From: Sarcina sp. DSM 11001
GTDB lineage: Bacteria > Bacillota > Clostridia > Lachnospirales > Lachnospiraceae
Assembly (NCBI RefSeq): GCF_900101015.1
Contig: NZ_FNFZ01000001.1
Span: forward strand, 231,335-295,334
DNA: 64,000 nt
Direction of reading: 5' to 3'
Part shown: positions 46,064 through 57,326 of the stretch, piece after piece
Position numbering within the stretch: the first letter of the stretch is position 1
How the letters are laid out: every line of letters starts with the position of its first letter
Program-made: the position numbers and the translations under genes
The notes under the pieces: model-generated
What the model saw: only the letters and a program-made list of their open reading frames with translations
What the model was told of the DNA's origin: nothing
The model's database searches: none

Positions 46064-46351
46064 ATGAAGTTAGTTCCGCTGGGAGACAGGGTTGTATTAA
46101 AGCAGCTTGAGGCTGAGACTACTACAAAATCCGGTATTGTCCTTCCTGGACATGAGAAAGAGAAACCGCAGCAGGCAGAGGTTATTGCAGTAGGCCCCGG
46201 CGGCATGGTCGATGGCAAGGAAGTCAAGATGGAAGTCAAGGTTGGCGACCAGGTCATCTATTCCAAGTATTCAGGTACAGAAGTCAAGTTTGACGATGAC
46301 GAGAAGTATGTGATCGTGAAACAGAGCGACATTCTGGCAATCATTGAATAA
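46064..46351 (+). CDS. groES: Co-chaperonin GroES
   Basis: GroES caps the GroEL chamber as a heptamer. The 95-residue protein starts MKLVPLGDRVVLKQLEAE, has the mobile-loop region KSGIVLPGHEKEKPQQAEV, and ends IVKQSDILAIIE. ATG 46064 is chosen: GGAGG lies 8 nt upstream, and the frame's earlier ATG at 46049 overlaps that site. Controlled by a SigA promoter with CIRCE; groEL follows after 148 nt. Confidence 0.97.
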   Translation: MKLVPLGDRVVLKQLEAETTTKSGIVLPGHEKEKPQQAEVIAVGPGGMVDGKEVKMEVKVGDQVIYSKYSGTEVKFDDDEKYVIVKQSDILAIIE

Positions 46352-46436
46352 AGACGAAGAATAACCCGTTTCAGAAAAGACATGTGAGCTGGAAAAAGGA
46401 TCAGATGCGGTCCTGAATGGTGAGATCCGGAAATGA

Positions 46437-48116
<1,680 letters not shown>

Positions 48117-48126
48117 CGCATAAGCT

Positions 48127-48187
48127 CCGGCGAAGCGGCCGGCCATATCCCATGCTCGCATGGGAATATGGCCGGACATTTCGCCGG
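48127..48187 (+). repeat. Long composite hairpin after groEL
   Basis: Outer stem CCGGCGAA (48127-48134) with TTCGCCGG (48180-48187). Inner stem CCGGCCATAT plus CCCATG (48139-48154) pairs with 48159-48164 and 48166-48175, with one bulged A and a CTCG tetraloop. There is no T-run, so it is more likely a 3' stabiliser or an RNA element than a terminator. Confidence 0.75.
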
Positions 48188-48205
48188 GCAACGATATGAG
48201 AAAAA

Positions 48206-48248
48206 AAGCCCCGCGAATCCTCTGGGAGGATGAGCGGGGCGTTTTTTG
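48206..48248 (+). terminator. Terminator after groEL
   Basis: GCCCCGC (48208-48214) pairs with GCGGGGC (48234-48240), with an inner ATCCTC/GAGGAT stem, followed by GTTTTTT. Confidence 0.92.
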
Positions 48249-48313
48249 TCCAAATGGCAGAAACCGGCCCCGCCCGGGGAGGTTGAATTTTTAACATTTC
48301 CATAAACCTCTGA

Positions 48314-48342
48314 TTGACGTACTCAACAAAACAGACTATAAT
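48314..48342 (+). promoter_or_regulatory. SigA-type promoter of relA
   Basis: TTGACG (48314-48319), 17-nt spacer, perfect TATAAT (48337-48342); about 155 nt of leader precedes the start codon. Confidence 0.88.
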
Positions 48343-48504
48343 TGCTTTACTTTTATTATTTTCAGGCAATATTGAAGCTTTTTATCCGGTTTTTAAAAAT
48401 GCTGTCCGCGATGCTGCATGCAGTATTCGCAGCAGCGTCCGATTACAGTGCCTGCAGAGCAGACGTAGGACGTCCACGGACAGAATCGACAGCTGAGGTA
48501 CAGC

Positions 48505-50826
48505 ATGATGGACGGAAAGGGAAAAGAAGAAAAGAAAAACAGCATAGCGATTGACACCGGTAAGATCGAAAGCATCGGAGAGTATCGATGTCCGGAGGAC
48601 CTGTACCAGGGCCTGATCATGCGCGTCCGCAAATATCATCCCTCTGATGATATTTCATTGATTGAAAAAGCTTATGAGGTGGCCCGCAATGCTCATGAAG
48701 GGCAGCTGCGTAAATCCGGGGAGCCATATATCATTCACCCGCTGTATGTCTCCTCTATTCTGGCGGACCTCGAACTGGATAAGGAAACCATTGCCGCCGG
48801 ACTTCTGCATGATGTGGTGGAGGATACAGTCCTGACACGCCAGCAGATCGAAGAGCAGTTCGGCGCTGATGTCGCGCGTCTGGTCGACGGCGTGACCAAG
48901 CTGAAAAAACTGAAGCTCTCCGGAGATTACGGGGACAGGACCCAGGTACAGCAGGAGATGCAGGCGAGAAATCTGCGCAAAATGTTTCTGGCCATGGCGA
49001 AGGATATCCGCGTCATCCTGATCAAGCTGGCAGACCGTCTGCACAATATGCGGACGATGGAGTTCATGCCTCTTGAAAAACAGCAGAGGATATCCCAGGA
49101 GACACTGGATATCTATGCCCCCATCGCAGACCGGCTCGGAATCTCCAAGATCAAGGTCGAGCTGGATGACCTCAGCCTTAAGTACCTGTATCCGGATGTT
49201 TACTTCGACCTGGTGACCCAGGTCGCTCAGCGCAAGTCCGAGCGGGAGCGCTATGTGCAGGAGATCGCCGCCCAGATCAAGGAGCATCTTAAGGAAGCCG
49301 GCATCAAGGGCGAGGTGGACGGCCGGGTCAAGCATTTCTTCAGCATTTACCGCAAGATGGTAAACCAGAACAAGTCGCTGGAGGAGATTTATGATCTCTT
49401 CGCAGTGCGTGTGATCGTGGAAACGATCCGGGACTGCTATGCCGTTCTGGGGACCATCCATGAGATGTACAAGCCCATCCCCGGCCGTTTCAAGGACTAT
49501 ATCGCCATGCCCAAGGCGAACATGTACCAGTCCCTGCACACAACACTGATCGGACCCTCGGGGCAGCCCTTTGAGATCCAGATCCGGACTTATGAAATGC
49601 ACAAGGCGGCGGAATATGGTATTGCCGCCCACTGGAAATACAAGGAGGCAGGCAGCAGCCAGAAGGTTGAGAAGACCAGGGAGGAAGAAAAGCTGACCTG
49701 GCTCCGGCAGATCCTTGAATGGCAGCAGGACATGTCGGACAACCGTGAATTCATGGATCTGCTCAAAAGCGATCTGAACCTGTTTTCGGATGATGTCTAC
49801 TGTTTTACCCCCCGCGGGGAGGTCAAGAATCTTCCGGCGGGCTCTACGCCGATCGATTTTGCCTATGCGATCCACACCGCGGTCGGAAACCGCATGGTGG
49901 GCGCCAAGGTCAACGACAAGATCGTCAACATCGATTATGTGATCAGGAACGGCGACCGGATCGAGATCCTGACGAGCGCGAGCTCCAAGGGCCCCAGCAT
50001 GGACTGGCTCACCATAGCAAAGAGCGCCTCCACCAGGAACAAGATCAATCAGTGGTTCAAAAAAGAAAATAAAGAGGAAAATATCACCAGGGGCAGGGAG
50101 CTGATCCAGTCTTATGCGAAGACCCACAGTCTTCCTCTCCAGAAGCTGCTCAAACCCGAGTATCAGAGTTTCATTCTGAAAAAATACGGTTTCAGGGACT
50201 GGGATGCCCTCCTGGCCGCCATCGGACATGGCGGGATCAAGGAAGGGCAGATCATGAACAAGCTCTCCGATCTCTATCAGGAGGATCACAGGAAACAGCT
50301 CTCCGAGGAAGAGATCATCTCTCAGATCCAGAACAGCCAGCAGCATGTCCGGGGCGGCCATGGAGCCGGCTCTGTGATCATCAAGGGAGTGGACGGCGTG
50401 TCGATCCGCTTCTCCAAATGCTGCAATCCGGTTCCCGGAGATCCTATCGTCGGCTTTATCACACGGGGAAGGGGAGTTTCGATCCATCGCAGCGACTGCA
50501 GCAACGTCGCCAATATCTCCCCGGAGGAAGCGGACAGGCTCATCGAGGTCTCCTGGACAGAAGAGAGCATGCAGGACAAGGAGGAGGGATTCCTCGCCGA
50601 GATCAAGATCTACGCAAGAGACCGGAGCGGTCTCCTCAATGAACTGACCAGAGTCTTTTCGGAAAAGGACATCAGCATCCTCCGGATCTCCTCCGCGACC
50701 AACAGGCAGGGGATCGCCACACTCGTACTCGGTTTTGAGGTAAAGAGCAGGGAGGAGCTCCACGAGATCACGATGCGTCTGCAGGCTGTCAGGGATGTCC
50801 AGGCGATCAAGCGGACCAACGGCTGA
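48505..50826 (+). CDS. relA: Bifunctional (p)ppGpp synthetase/hydrolase, RelA/SpoT type
   Basis: Long RSH protein (773 residues) controlling the stringent response. The HD hydrolase domain is intact (YIIHPLYV, then GLLHDVVEDT, and KLADRLHNMRTM). The synthetase domain has FKDYIAMPKANMYQSLHTT and FEIQIRTYEMH. TGS (CFTPRGEVKNLPAGSTPIDFAYAIH), a zinc-finger-like segment and a C-terminal ACT domain follow. Synthetase residues of bifunctional members appear conserved. GAGGT lies 5 nt before the ATG, and a strong promoter is located upstream. The next gene starts 56 nt after the stop and may share its transcript. (p)ppGpp and GTP levels also connect to codY in this window. Confidence 0.96.
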   Translation: MMDGKGKEEKKNSIAIDTGKIESIGEYRCPEDLYQGLIMRVRKYHPSDDISLIEKAYEVARNAHEGQLRKSGEPYIIHPLYVSSILADLELDKETIAAGLLHDVVEDTVLTRQQIEEQFGADVARLVDGVTKLKKLKLSGDYGDRTQVQQEMQARNLRKMFLAMAKDIRVILIKLADRLHNMRTMEFMPLEKQQRISQETLDIYAPIADRLGISKIKVELDDLSLKYLYPDVYFDLVTQVAQRKSERERYVQEIAAQIKEHLKEAGIKGEVDGRVKHFFSIYRKMVNQNKSLEEIYDLFAVRVIVETIRDCYAVLGTIHEMYKPIPGRFKDYIAMPKANMYQSLHTTLIGPSGQPFEIQIRTYEMHKAAEYGIAAHWKYKEAGSSQKVEKTREEEKLTWLRQILEWQQDMSDNREFMDLLKSDLNLFSDDVYCFTPRGEVKNLPAGSTPIDFAYAIHTAVGNRMVGAKVNDKIVNIDYVIRNGDRIEILTSASSKGPSMDWLTIAKSASTRNKINQWFKKENKEENITRGRELIQSYAKTHSLPLQKLLKPEYQSFILKKYGFRDWDALLAAIGHGGIKEGQIMNKLSDLYQEDHRKQLSEEEIISQIQNSQQHVRGGHGAGSVIIKGVDGVSIRFSKCCNPVPGDPIVGFITRGRGVSIHRSDCSNVANISPEEADRLIEVSWTEESMQDKEEGFLAEIKIYARDRSGLLNELTRVFSEKDISILRISSATNRQGIATLVLGFEVKSREELHEITMRLQAVRDVQAIKRTNG

Positions 50827-50882
50827 GCGCGCGGAGATTTCATTTTTAAAATAAGAAGAATAGAAGATCAATGGAGGATCAT

Positions 50883-51530
50883 ATGCCAGATACAGGTTCT
50901 GTTATAAAAGTTAACTGCTTTATGGTCGGCATGGTGCAGACCAATTTCTACTTCCTTTACAGGGAGGGCAGCAGTGAGACGATCGTCTTTGACCCGGCAG
51001 ATCTCGGAGACAGGCTGTATGAGGAACTGGAAAAGCGCGGGCTCACTGTGAAGGCCATCTTTCTCACCCACGCGCATTTTGACCATATCATGGGGCTGGA
51101 GGCCCTCAAGGAGCGTACAGGCGCTCCGGTTTACGCCTGCATCCATGAAAAGCGGCTGTGCGAGTCCGCTTCCCTCAACCAGTCCGTTTCCATCGGACGC
51201 CCCTGCATCGCCGAGGTGGATCACTACCTGGAGGACGGAGAGGAGATCACCTGCGCCGGGATCACGATGCGCGTGATCCACACTCCGGGACATACGGAGG
51301 GAAGCTGCGCCTATTACATCGAGGACGGACACATCCTGATCAGCGGCGATACACTTTTCCAGCAGTCCATCGGCAGATCTGATTTTCCCACCGGGAACGG
51401 TGAGACACTGGCAGAGTCCATCAGGACCAGGCTGTATACACTTCCGGACGACACGTCTGTCTTTTCCGGGCATGGCGATGTGACCACGATCGGATATGAA
51501 AAGAAGCACAACTGGTTCGTCAGGGCATAA
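50883..51530 (+). CDS. Metallo-beta-lactamase-fold hydrolase (glyoxalase II-like)
   Basis: MBL-fold metallohydrolase of 215 residues with the full zinc site: THAHFDHIMG, HTPGHTEGS, ISGDTLF and a C-terminal FSGHGDVTTIG. The short length and N-terminal MVQTNFYFLY are typical of glyoxalase II-like or YqgX-type thiolester hydrolases. ATG 50883 is chosen because GGAGG lies 5 nt upstream; the frame's earlier ATG at 50871 overlaps that site. Together with relA and hemZ it is in a frequently seen Firmicutes neighbourhood. Substrate not determined. Confidence 0.88.
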   Translation: MPDTGSVIKVNCFMVGMVQTNFYFLYREGSSETIVFDPADLGDRLYEELEKRGLTVKAIFLTHAHFDHIMGLEALKERTGAPVYACIHEKRLCESASLNQSVSIGRPCIAEVDHYLEDGEEITCAGITMRVIHTPGHTEGSCAYYIEDGHILISGDTLFQQSIGRSDFPTGNGETLAESIRTRLYTLPDDTSVFSGHGDVTTIGYEKKHNWFVRA

Positions 51531-51535
51531 GACAT

Positions 51536-53017
51536 ATGATCACTGTAATCGTAAATATTGACCTGTACAGGTATGAAATCCACTCTCTGCTAAAGGCTTT
51601 TTACCCGCGAGAGGACGTCAAGGTCCTGACAGAAGCGGATGCCGTCGGCAGCCGCAAGTATCAGCAGATCGCGAGAGAGCCTTTTCTGAGGGTGGTTTTT
51701 GCGGAAAAAAATATCACCCTGTCCTTCTGCGATGGTTCGGACCAGCGCGCAGCCGCTGTACTGGGGGATCTTCCCGCTGACCGCAAGAGCCAGGAGCTCA
51801 AGACCCTGCTCAAGCACCTTCTCTACGACATGCTTTCGAAGCGGGAAGAACGGACGCTCCCCTGGGGCGAGCTCATAGGCATCCGGCCGACCAAGATCGC
51901 CATGCAGTCTCTCCTGGATGGAAAGACTGTCGAGGAAGCCGCGGCTGCAATGGAACATGACCATCTCGTCAGCCCCGGAAAAGCCCTGCTCTCGGCGCAG
52001 ATCGCCCAGAGAGAAAGAGAGATCCTCGCCGATATTCATTATAAAAACGGCTACAGCCTCTATGTGGGGATCCCTTTTTGTCCGACGACATGTCTTTACT
52101 GCTCTTTCCCGTCCTTTAACCTGGCGCTCTGGAAGGACAGAGTGGACAGCTATCTGGACGCCCTCGAAAGAGAAATGAAGGCCTGTTCGGAGATGATGAA
52201 AGGCCGGGTCCTCGACACGGTTTATATAGGGGGCGGCACGCCTACCACACTCGAGCCTGCTCAGCTGGAGCGTCTCTTTGCCATGCTGGAAAAGTATTTT
52301 CCCATGGAGAACGTCCAGGAGTTCACGATCGAAGCCGGCCGTCCGGACAGCATCACCATGGACAAGCTCCGGGTGATCCGCGCTCATGATGTCACGAGGA
52401 TCAGTGTCAATCCCCAGACCATGAAAGAGGAGACCCTGCGCCTGATCGGGCGGATGCATACTGTGGATGAGGTGCGGCAGGCCTATGCCATGTGCCGCGA
52501 AGCAGGTTTTGACAATATCAATATGGATATGATCCTTGGTCTCCCTGAGGAGACTCTGGAGGACGTGCGCGATACGCTCAGGCAGATCACAGACCTGTCG
52601 CCGGACAGCCTGACCGTGCATTCCCTCGCCCTCAAGCGGGGATCCCGAATGCAGAAATACATAGAGGAGAAAGGTTTTTCTTCTATTTATAATACGGACG
52701 GATGTATGGAACTGGCAGCTGAAGCGGCGGCCGGTATGGGCATGGAGCCCTATTATCTGTACCGGCAGAAGAATATCTCTGGCAACCTTGAAAACGTCGG
52801 CTATGCGCGTCCGGGAAAGGCCGGGATCTACAATATCCTGATCATGGAGGAAAAACAGTCGATCCTTGCCCTGGGCGCCGGCAGTATTTCCAAGGCGGTC
52901 TTCGATCACGGAAGGATCGAGAGGAGCGACAACTGCAAGGATGTCGCCACTTATATTGAAAATGTTGAAGAAATGATTGGACGGAAAGCAAGGCTCGGGA
53001 TCGGAGACAGTCAGTAA
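51536..53017 (+). CDS. hemZ: Coproporphyrinogen dehydrogenase HemZ, radical SAM
   Basis: Oxygen-independent coproporphyrinogen dehydrogenase of the HemZ type, which has an N-terminal ~170-residue domain (LIGIRPTKIA) before the radical SAM core. The cluster motif is CPTTCLYCSF in GIPFCPTTCLYC, then YIGGGTPTTLEP and INMDMILGLPEE. It starts 5 nt after the upstream stop, so translation may be coupled; no strong Shine-Dalgarno. It is distinct from HemW at 11.7 kb; having both suggests some porphyrin or heme use, though no other heme genes are in the window. Confidence 0.92.
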   Translation: MITVIVNIDLYRYEIHSLLKAFYPREDVKVLTEADAVGSRKYQQIAREPFLRVVFAEKNITLSFCDGSDQRAAAVLGDLPADRKSQELKTLLKHLLYDMLSKREERTLPWGELIGIRPTKIAMQSLLDGKTVEEAAAAMEHDHLVSPGKALLSAQIAQREREILADIHYKNGYSLYVGIPFCPTTCLYCSFPSFNLALWKDRVDSYLDALEREMKACSEMMKGRVLDTVYIGGGTPTTLEPAQLERLFAMLEKYFPMENVQEFTIEAGRPDSITMDKLRVIRAHDVTRISVNPQTMKEETLRLIGRMHTVDEVRQAYAMCREAGFDNINMDMILGLPEETLEDVRDTLRQITDLSPDSLTVHSLALKRGSRMQKYIEEKGFSSIYNTDGCMELAAEAAAGMGMEPYYLYRQKNISGNLENVGYARPGKAGIYNILIMEEKQSILALGAGSISKAVFDHGRIERSDNCKDVATYIENVEEMIGRKARLGIGDSQ

Positions 53018-53045
53018 CGGCTGCCCGCGTCCCGCCGCCCCGCAA

Positions 53046-53082
53046 GTTACTCCTTCGTCCCCGACAGGTTGTGTGGAGTAAC
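53046..53082 (+). repeat. Hairpin between hemZ and topA
   Basis: GTTACTCC (53046-53053) pairs perfectly with GGAGTAAC (53075-53082) around a 21-nt loop; no T-run follows, so a terminator role is doubtful. Confidence 0.5.
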
Positions 53083-53114
53083 AATAAGTAAGAAAAGGAA
53101 CCGGTAATTAGTTT

Positions 53115-55280
53115 ATGGCAGCAAGTCGAAAAAAAAGAAATCTGGTAATCGTGGAGTCGCCTGCGAAGGTAAAGACCATCAAAAAATTCCTGGGGTCAAC
53201 CTACGAGGTGACGGCTTCCAACGGGCATGTGCGCGACCTTCCCAAGAGCAAAATGGGAATCGATATAGAACATGATTATGAACCGCAGTATATTACGATC
53301 CGCGGCAAGGGCGAGCTTCTGGCGGGCCTTCGCAAGCTCGTGAAAAAAGCGGACTGCATCTATCTCGCAACGGACCCTGACCGCGAGGGGGAGGCGATCT
53401 CCTGGCATCTTAAGACAGCCCTGAAGCTGGATGATTCAGCGGATAAAAAGGTTTCGAGGATCACTTTTAACGAGATCACTAAAAAGGCGGTCACAGAGTC
53501 GCTCAAAAATGCCAGGGAGCTGGACATGAACCTGGTCAACGCCCAGCAGACGCGGAGGATCCTGGACCGCATGGTCGGTTATGAGATATCCCCCCTCCTG
53601 TGGGCGAAGGTCAAGCGCGGGCTCTCGGCCGGCAGGGTTCAGTCCGTGGCGCTGCGCATGATCGGGGACAGAGAGGATGAGATCAATTCCTTTATTCCCG
53701 AGGAGTACTGGACACTGGATGCGCAGTTTTCCGTACAGGGCTGGACGAAGCCCCTTCTCGCGCATTACTACGGGAAACTGGAGGAAGTCGGAAAGCCGGC
53801 CAGGGTGGATCTTTCCAACCGGGAGGAGACGATGAGGATCGTGGACGGCCTCGAGAACGCGGCTTTTGCGGTCCGGGATGTGAAACGATCCGAGAGGACG
53901 AGAAAACCGCCCCTTCCCTTTACCACTTCGACCCTTCAGCAGGAGGCCAGCAAGGTCCTGAACTTCTCCCCCCAGAAAACCATGCGCATCGCCCAGCAGC
54001 TTTACGAGGGTGTCGAGGTCAAGGGACAGGGTACAGTAGCCCTCATCACCTATCTCAGAACTGACAGCGTAAGGATCTCGGAGGAAGCGCAGGCGGCTGT
54101 GGCAGCCTTTATCGGGGAAACCTATGGAGAGGACTATCTCCAGGCTCAGACCAGGGAGGAAAAGCAGACCACAAAGATCCAAGATGCTCACGAGGGTATC
54201 CGGCCGACCGAAGTCACCCGTCTGCCCGCCCAGATCAGGGAGTCCCTGTCCAGGGAACAGTACCGTCTGTATCAGCTGATCTGGAAGAGGTTTGTCGCCA
54301 GCCGCATGAGTCCGGCCCGCTATGAGACGACCCAGGTGAGGATCCAGGGGACACCTGCACCTGCCCACAAGGATATGCCTGTCCAGATCTTCAGCGTCTC
54401 TGCCTCCCGGCTTTTGTTCGATGGTTTCCAGAAGGTTTATATGGAGGACGAGGAGGAGAAGACCCCTTCTCTGGGAAAGGGTCTCGATGAAAACAGCGAG
54501 ATCTCGCTCGATCTTTTTGACCCCCGCCAGCATTACACCCAGCCGGCTCCTCACTACAATGAAGCCTCGCTGGTGCGGGCCCTGGAGGAGCAGGGGATCG
54601 GCCGTCCCAGTACCTACGCCCCTACGATCTCGACGATCCTGGCCCGCAGATATATCGTCAAAGAGGACAAAAACCTCTACATGACCGAACTGGGAGAAGC
54701 AGTCAATGACATTATGAAAAAGGCATTTCCGACGATCGTCGACCTTTCCTTTACCGCGAACATGGAGGGACTGCTCGACGGGATCGCGGACGGACAGGTA
54801 AAATGGAAGACCGTGATCGAGAATTTTTATCCGGATCTTCACGAAGCGGTCCTGCAGGCGGAGAAGGATCTGGAAAAGATCCAGATCGCGGACGAGGAGA
54901 CAGAAGAGATCTGCGAAAACTGCGGACGGCACATGGTCATCAAATACGGCCCTCATGGAAAGTTCCTGGCCTGTCCCGGCTTCCCGGAGTGCCACAACAC
55001 GAAGCCCTATTATGAAAAGATCGGTGTTGCCTGCCCGAAATGCGGCAAGGATATCATCGTCAGGATGAGTAAAAAAGGCAGAAGATACTACGGATGCATG
55101 GGCAATCCGGAATGTGACTTCATGGTATGGCAGAAACCCTCTGCCAAAAGATGCCCCCGCTGCGGCGGCATAATGCTGGAAAAAGGAAACAGGCTGGTCT
55201 GCGCGGACAAGGAATGCGGATATCTGGAAGAACAGAGCGAGCCGGCGAATGCTTTTTTGGAGGAGAGTACAGGTGAATAA
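53115..55280 (+). CDS. topA: DNA topoisomerase I (type IA)
   Basis: Relaxes negative supercoils by cutting one strand. TOPRIM motifs are LVIVESPAKVKTI and ATDPDREGEAISWHL; the active-site Tyr is in ITYLRTDSVRIS; QDAHEGIRPTEV follows. The C-terminus holds three zinc-ribbon modules with paired cysteines: CENCG...CPGFPEC, CPKCG...CMGNPEC and CPRCG...CADKEC. Length (721) is normal. The ATG lies ~16 nt after AAGGAA, farther than ideal, but the N-terminal basic segment is typical. Its 3' end overlaps codY by eight bases. Confidence 0.97.
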   Translation: MAASRKKRNLVIVESPAKVKTIKKFLGSTYEVTASNGHVRDLPKSKMGIDIEHDYEPQYITIRGKGELLAGLRKLVKKADCIYLATDPDREGEAISWHLKTALKLDDSADKKVSRITFNEITKKAVTESLKNARELDMNLVNAQQTRRILDRMVGYEISPLLWAKVKRGLSAGRVQSVALRMIGDREDEINSFIPEEYWTLDAQFSVQGWTKPLLAHYYGKLEEVGKPARVDLSNREETMRIVDGLENAAFAVRDVKRSERTRKPPLPFTTSTLQQEASKVLNFSPQKTMRIAQQLYEGVEVKGQGTVALITYLRTDSVRISEEAQAAVAAFIGETYGEDYLQAQTREEKQTTKIQDAHEGIRPTEVTRLPAQIRESLSREQYRLYQLIWKRFVASRMSPARYETTQVRIQGTPAPAHKDMPVQIFSVSASRLLFDGFQKVYMEDEEEKTPSLGKGLDENSEISLDLFDPRQHYTQPAPHYNEASLVRALEEQGIGRPSTYAPTISTILARRYIVKEDKNLYMTELGEAVNDIMKKAFPTIVDLSFTANMEGLLDGIADGQVKWKTVIENFYPDLHEAVLQAEKDLEKIQIADEETEEICENCGRHMVIKYGPHGKFLACPGFPECHNTKPYYEKIGVACPKCGKDIIVRMSKKGRRYYGCMGNPECDFMVWQKPSAKRCPRCGGIMLEKGNRLVCADKECGYLEEQSEPANAFLEESTGE

Positions 55281-56076
55281 AACGCAGGCGGCAAACAATG
55301 TGATCCTATTGGACAATACAAGAAAAATAGAAAAACTGATCCACAACAATGATACAGGAAAGGTCGTGTTCAACGATATCTGTAAGGTCATGAGCGGGAT
55401 CCTGGACGCCCATATCCTGGTGATCAGTAAAAAAGGAAAGGTGCTGGGTGTCGGAGAGTGCGCCAATGTTCACGCAGCCCACGGCCTGATCGAGGACGAG
55501 GTGGGAACATTCGTGGATCCGGAGCTCAATTCCAGGCTCCTGGATATCCTGTCCACACATGAAAATGTGAGTCTGAACACTTTGGGCTTCTTTTCACCCG
55601 AAGACAAAGACCTGATGGGGATCGTACTCCCGATCGAGGTCGCAGGGGAGCGCCTTGGTACAGTGTTTATCTATAAGGATGGGGAACACTTTGATGTCGA
55701 CGACATCATTCTTTCCGAGTACGGGACGACTGTGGTGGGCCTGGAAATGCTGCGCGCCGTCACAGAGGAGACCGCGGAGGAAAACCGCAAGGTCTCTGTT
55801 GTCAAGTCCGCGATCGGAACTCTCAGCTACACGGAGATGCACGCCATCATCCACATCTTTGAGGAGCTTGACGGCGTGGAAGGCATCCTGGTCGCCAGCA
55901 AGATCGCCGACAAGGCGGGGATCACCCGCAGCGTCGTCGTCAACGCCCTCCGCAAATTCGAGTCCGCCGGTGTCATTGAGTCCCGGTCATCCGGCATGAA
56001 GGGAACCTACATCAAGGTCCTCAACGATGCGATCTACGGTGAACTGGCATGGCTCAGAAAACAGGTGCAGCCATAA
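55273..56076 (+). CDS. codY: GTP-sensing global transcriptional regulator CodY, GTG start
   Basis: CodY represses amino-acid and nutrient-use genes when GTP and branched-chain amino acids are plentiful. The GAF-type ligand domain covers ~1-155 (LLDNTRKIEKLIH, then VGECANVHAAHGLIEDE). The winged helix at ~200-260 contains the near-invariant KIADKAGITRSVVVNALRK and SSGMKGTYIKVLN. GTG 55273 is chosen: GGAGGA (55259-55264) lies 8 nt upstream and it gives 267 residues, near the usual 259. The gene overlaps the end of topA, so the pair is one transcript. The (p)ppGpp enzyme at 48.5 kb affects GTP, CodY's effector. Confidence 0.97.
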   Translation: MNKTQAANNVILLDNTRKIEKLIHNNDTGKVVFNDICKVMSGILDAHILVISKKGKVLGVGECANVHAAHGLIEDEVGTFVDPELNSRLLDILSTHENVSLNTLGFFSPEDKDLMGIVLPIEVAGERLGTVFIYKDGEHFDVDDIILSEYGTTVVGLEMLRAVTEETAEENRKVSVVKSAIGTLSYTEMHAIIHIFEELDGVEGILVASKIADKAGITRSVVVNALRKFESAGVIESRSSGMKGTYIKVLNDAIYGELAWLRKQVQP

Positions 56077-56085
56077 AAATTATTC

Positions 56086-56114
56086 TTGCACCCTTGTAAT
56101 GAATATGGTATGAT
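56086..56114 (+). promoter_or_regulatory. SigA-type promoter of rpsB-tsf
   Basis: TTGCAC (56086-56091), 17-nt spacer, TATGAT (56109-56114). Transcription would start near 56121, over 300 nt before rpsB. Confidence 0.82.
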
Positions 56115-56120
56115 AGCTGA

Positions 56121-56427
56121 GTTGCAGTCCATATTTCTATAAGTACTGCACACAGTTACATATAATAGTCTTTTTATCAGACACGCGTCCCAGCGGATGC
56201 CGGTGCTTTTTATGTCGATCATTCACAAAGGAGCGCTGCGCACAGATCTGCCCTGTACAGGACAGTCCCGGTGCGTAACACTTACCACGTAGAAGATCTT
56301 CTTAAGAAGTGGCAGGATCCTCACAGACCGCGAAAGGGCGCGGAAGAACGAAACTGCCCTGTATGGTCTTTCAATACCGGATCATAAAAAGAAGAAAGCA
56401 GTTTCCTTTAACCAAGGAGGTAAAAAA
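56121..56427 (+). promoter_or_regulatory. Long untranslated leader of rpsB
   Basis: About 305 nt with several possible hairpins (for example CTTCTTAAGAAG near 56300 and CCTGTACAGG near 56252) and no reading frame of note. It ends in AAGGAGGT. A translation- or protein-controlled leader RNA is plausible; I could not match it to a known S2 leader. Confidence 0.4.
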
Positions 56428-57195
56428 ATGGGTATCGTATCAATGAAACAGCTCCTCGAAGCAGGCGTGCACTTCGGACACCAGACAAGACGCTGGAACC
56501 CCAAGATGGCTCCCTATATCTTCACAGAGCGCAACGGCATTCACATCATCGACCTTCAGAAGTCTGTCATCCTCGTAGATGAGGCCTACAAGGCAGTCTT
56601 CCAGATCGCTGAGCAGGGCGGCACGATCCTGTTCGTCGGCACCAAGAAGCAGGCACAGGACGCAGTCAAGGCTGAGGCTACCCGCTGCGGCATGTACTAT
56701 GTCAATGAGAGATGGCTCGGCGGCATGCTGACCAACTTCAAGACCATCCGCAGCCGTGTGGATCGTCTCCGCAAGATCGAGCAGATGGCTCAGGACGGCA
56801 CCTTTGATGTCCTTCCCAAGAAGGAAGTTGCAAAGCTCCAGAAGGAGTGGGACAAGCTCGAGAGGAACCTGGGCGGTATCAAGGATATGCACCGCATTCC
56901 CGACGCGATCTTCGTCGTCGACCCCAAGAAGGAGAGGATCTGCGTGGCAGAGGCTCACGCTCTCGGCATCACTCTGATCGGTATCGGCGATACCAACTGC
57001 GATCCCGAAGAGCTCGACTTCATCATCCCCGGAAATGACGACGCGATCCGCGCTGTCAAGCTCCTTTGCAGCAAGATGGCAGATGCAGTCATCGAGGCAA
57101 ACCAGGGCGCAGAGGCCGATTCCGCTGAGCAGGATGCTCTGGCAAAAGAGTCTGCCGATTCCGAGGCTGAGCAGGATAAGGAGGGGACTCTCTGA
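56428..57195 (+). CDS. rpsB: 30S ribosomal protein S2
   Basis: S2 of the small subunit. The start [27 protein letters not shown] is the family signature, and [25 protein letters not shown] is present near the end. A ~25-residue acidic tail ([20 protein letters not shown]) extends the usual core. AAGGAGGT is placed ideally. It is followed by tsf 131 nt later, in the classical rpsB-tsf order. High use of preferred codons matches high expression. Confidence 0.98.
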   Translation: MGIVSMKQLLEAGVHFGHQTRRWNPKMAPYIFTERNGIHIIDLQKSVILVDEAYKAVFQIAEQGGTILFVGTKKQAQDAVKAEATRCGMYYVNERWLGGMLTNFKTIRSRVDRLRKIEQMAQDGTFDVLPKKEVAKLQKEWDKLERNLGGIKDMHRIPDAIFVVDPKKERICVAEAHALGITLIGIGDTNCDPEELDFIIPGNDDAIRAVKLLCSKMADAVIEANQGAEADSAEQDALAKESADSEAEQDKEGTL

Positions 57196-57326
57196 TCCTT
57201 CAGGACTATTCAGAGAAGAACCGTGTAGATTGATAATGAACTGAAATTGAATATGCTGTTTCAGGCCGGGTCTTCCGGCTTGAAATCAGCGTATGGAATA
57301 TACGATAGATCGAGAGGTATTAGATT

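Noticed and set aside
48655..50871. 738-codon open frame antisense to relA; similar long antisense frames over ppdK (43089-44873), groEL (46401-48191) and topA (53436-55466)
   Set aside because: Long antisense frames are expected opposite GC-rich, codon-biased genes; their translations show His/Asp/Leu-rich composition and no domains.
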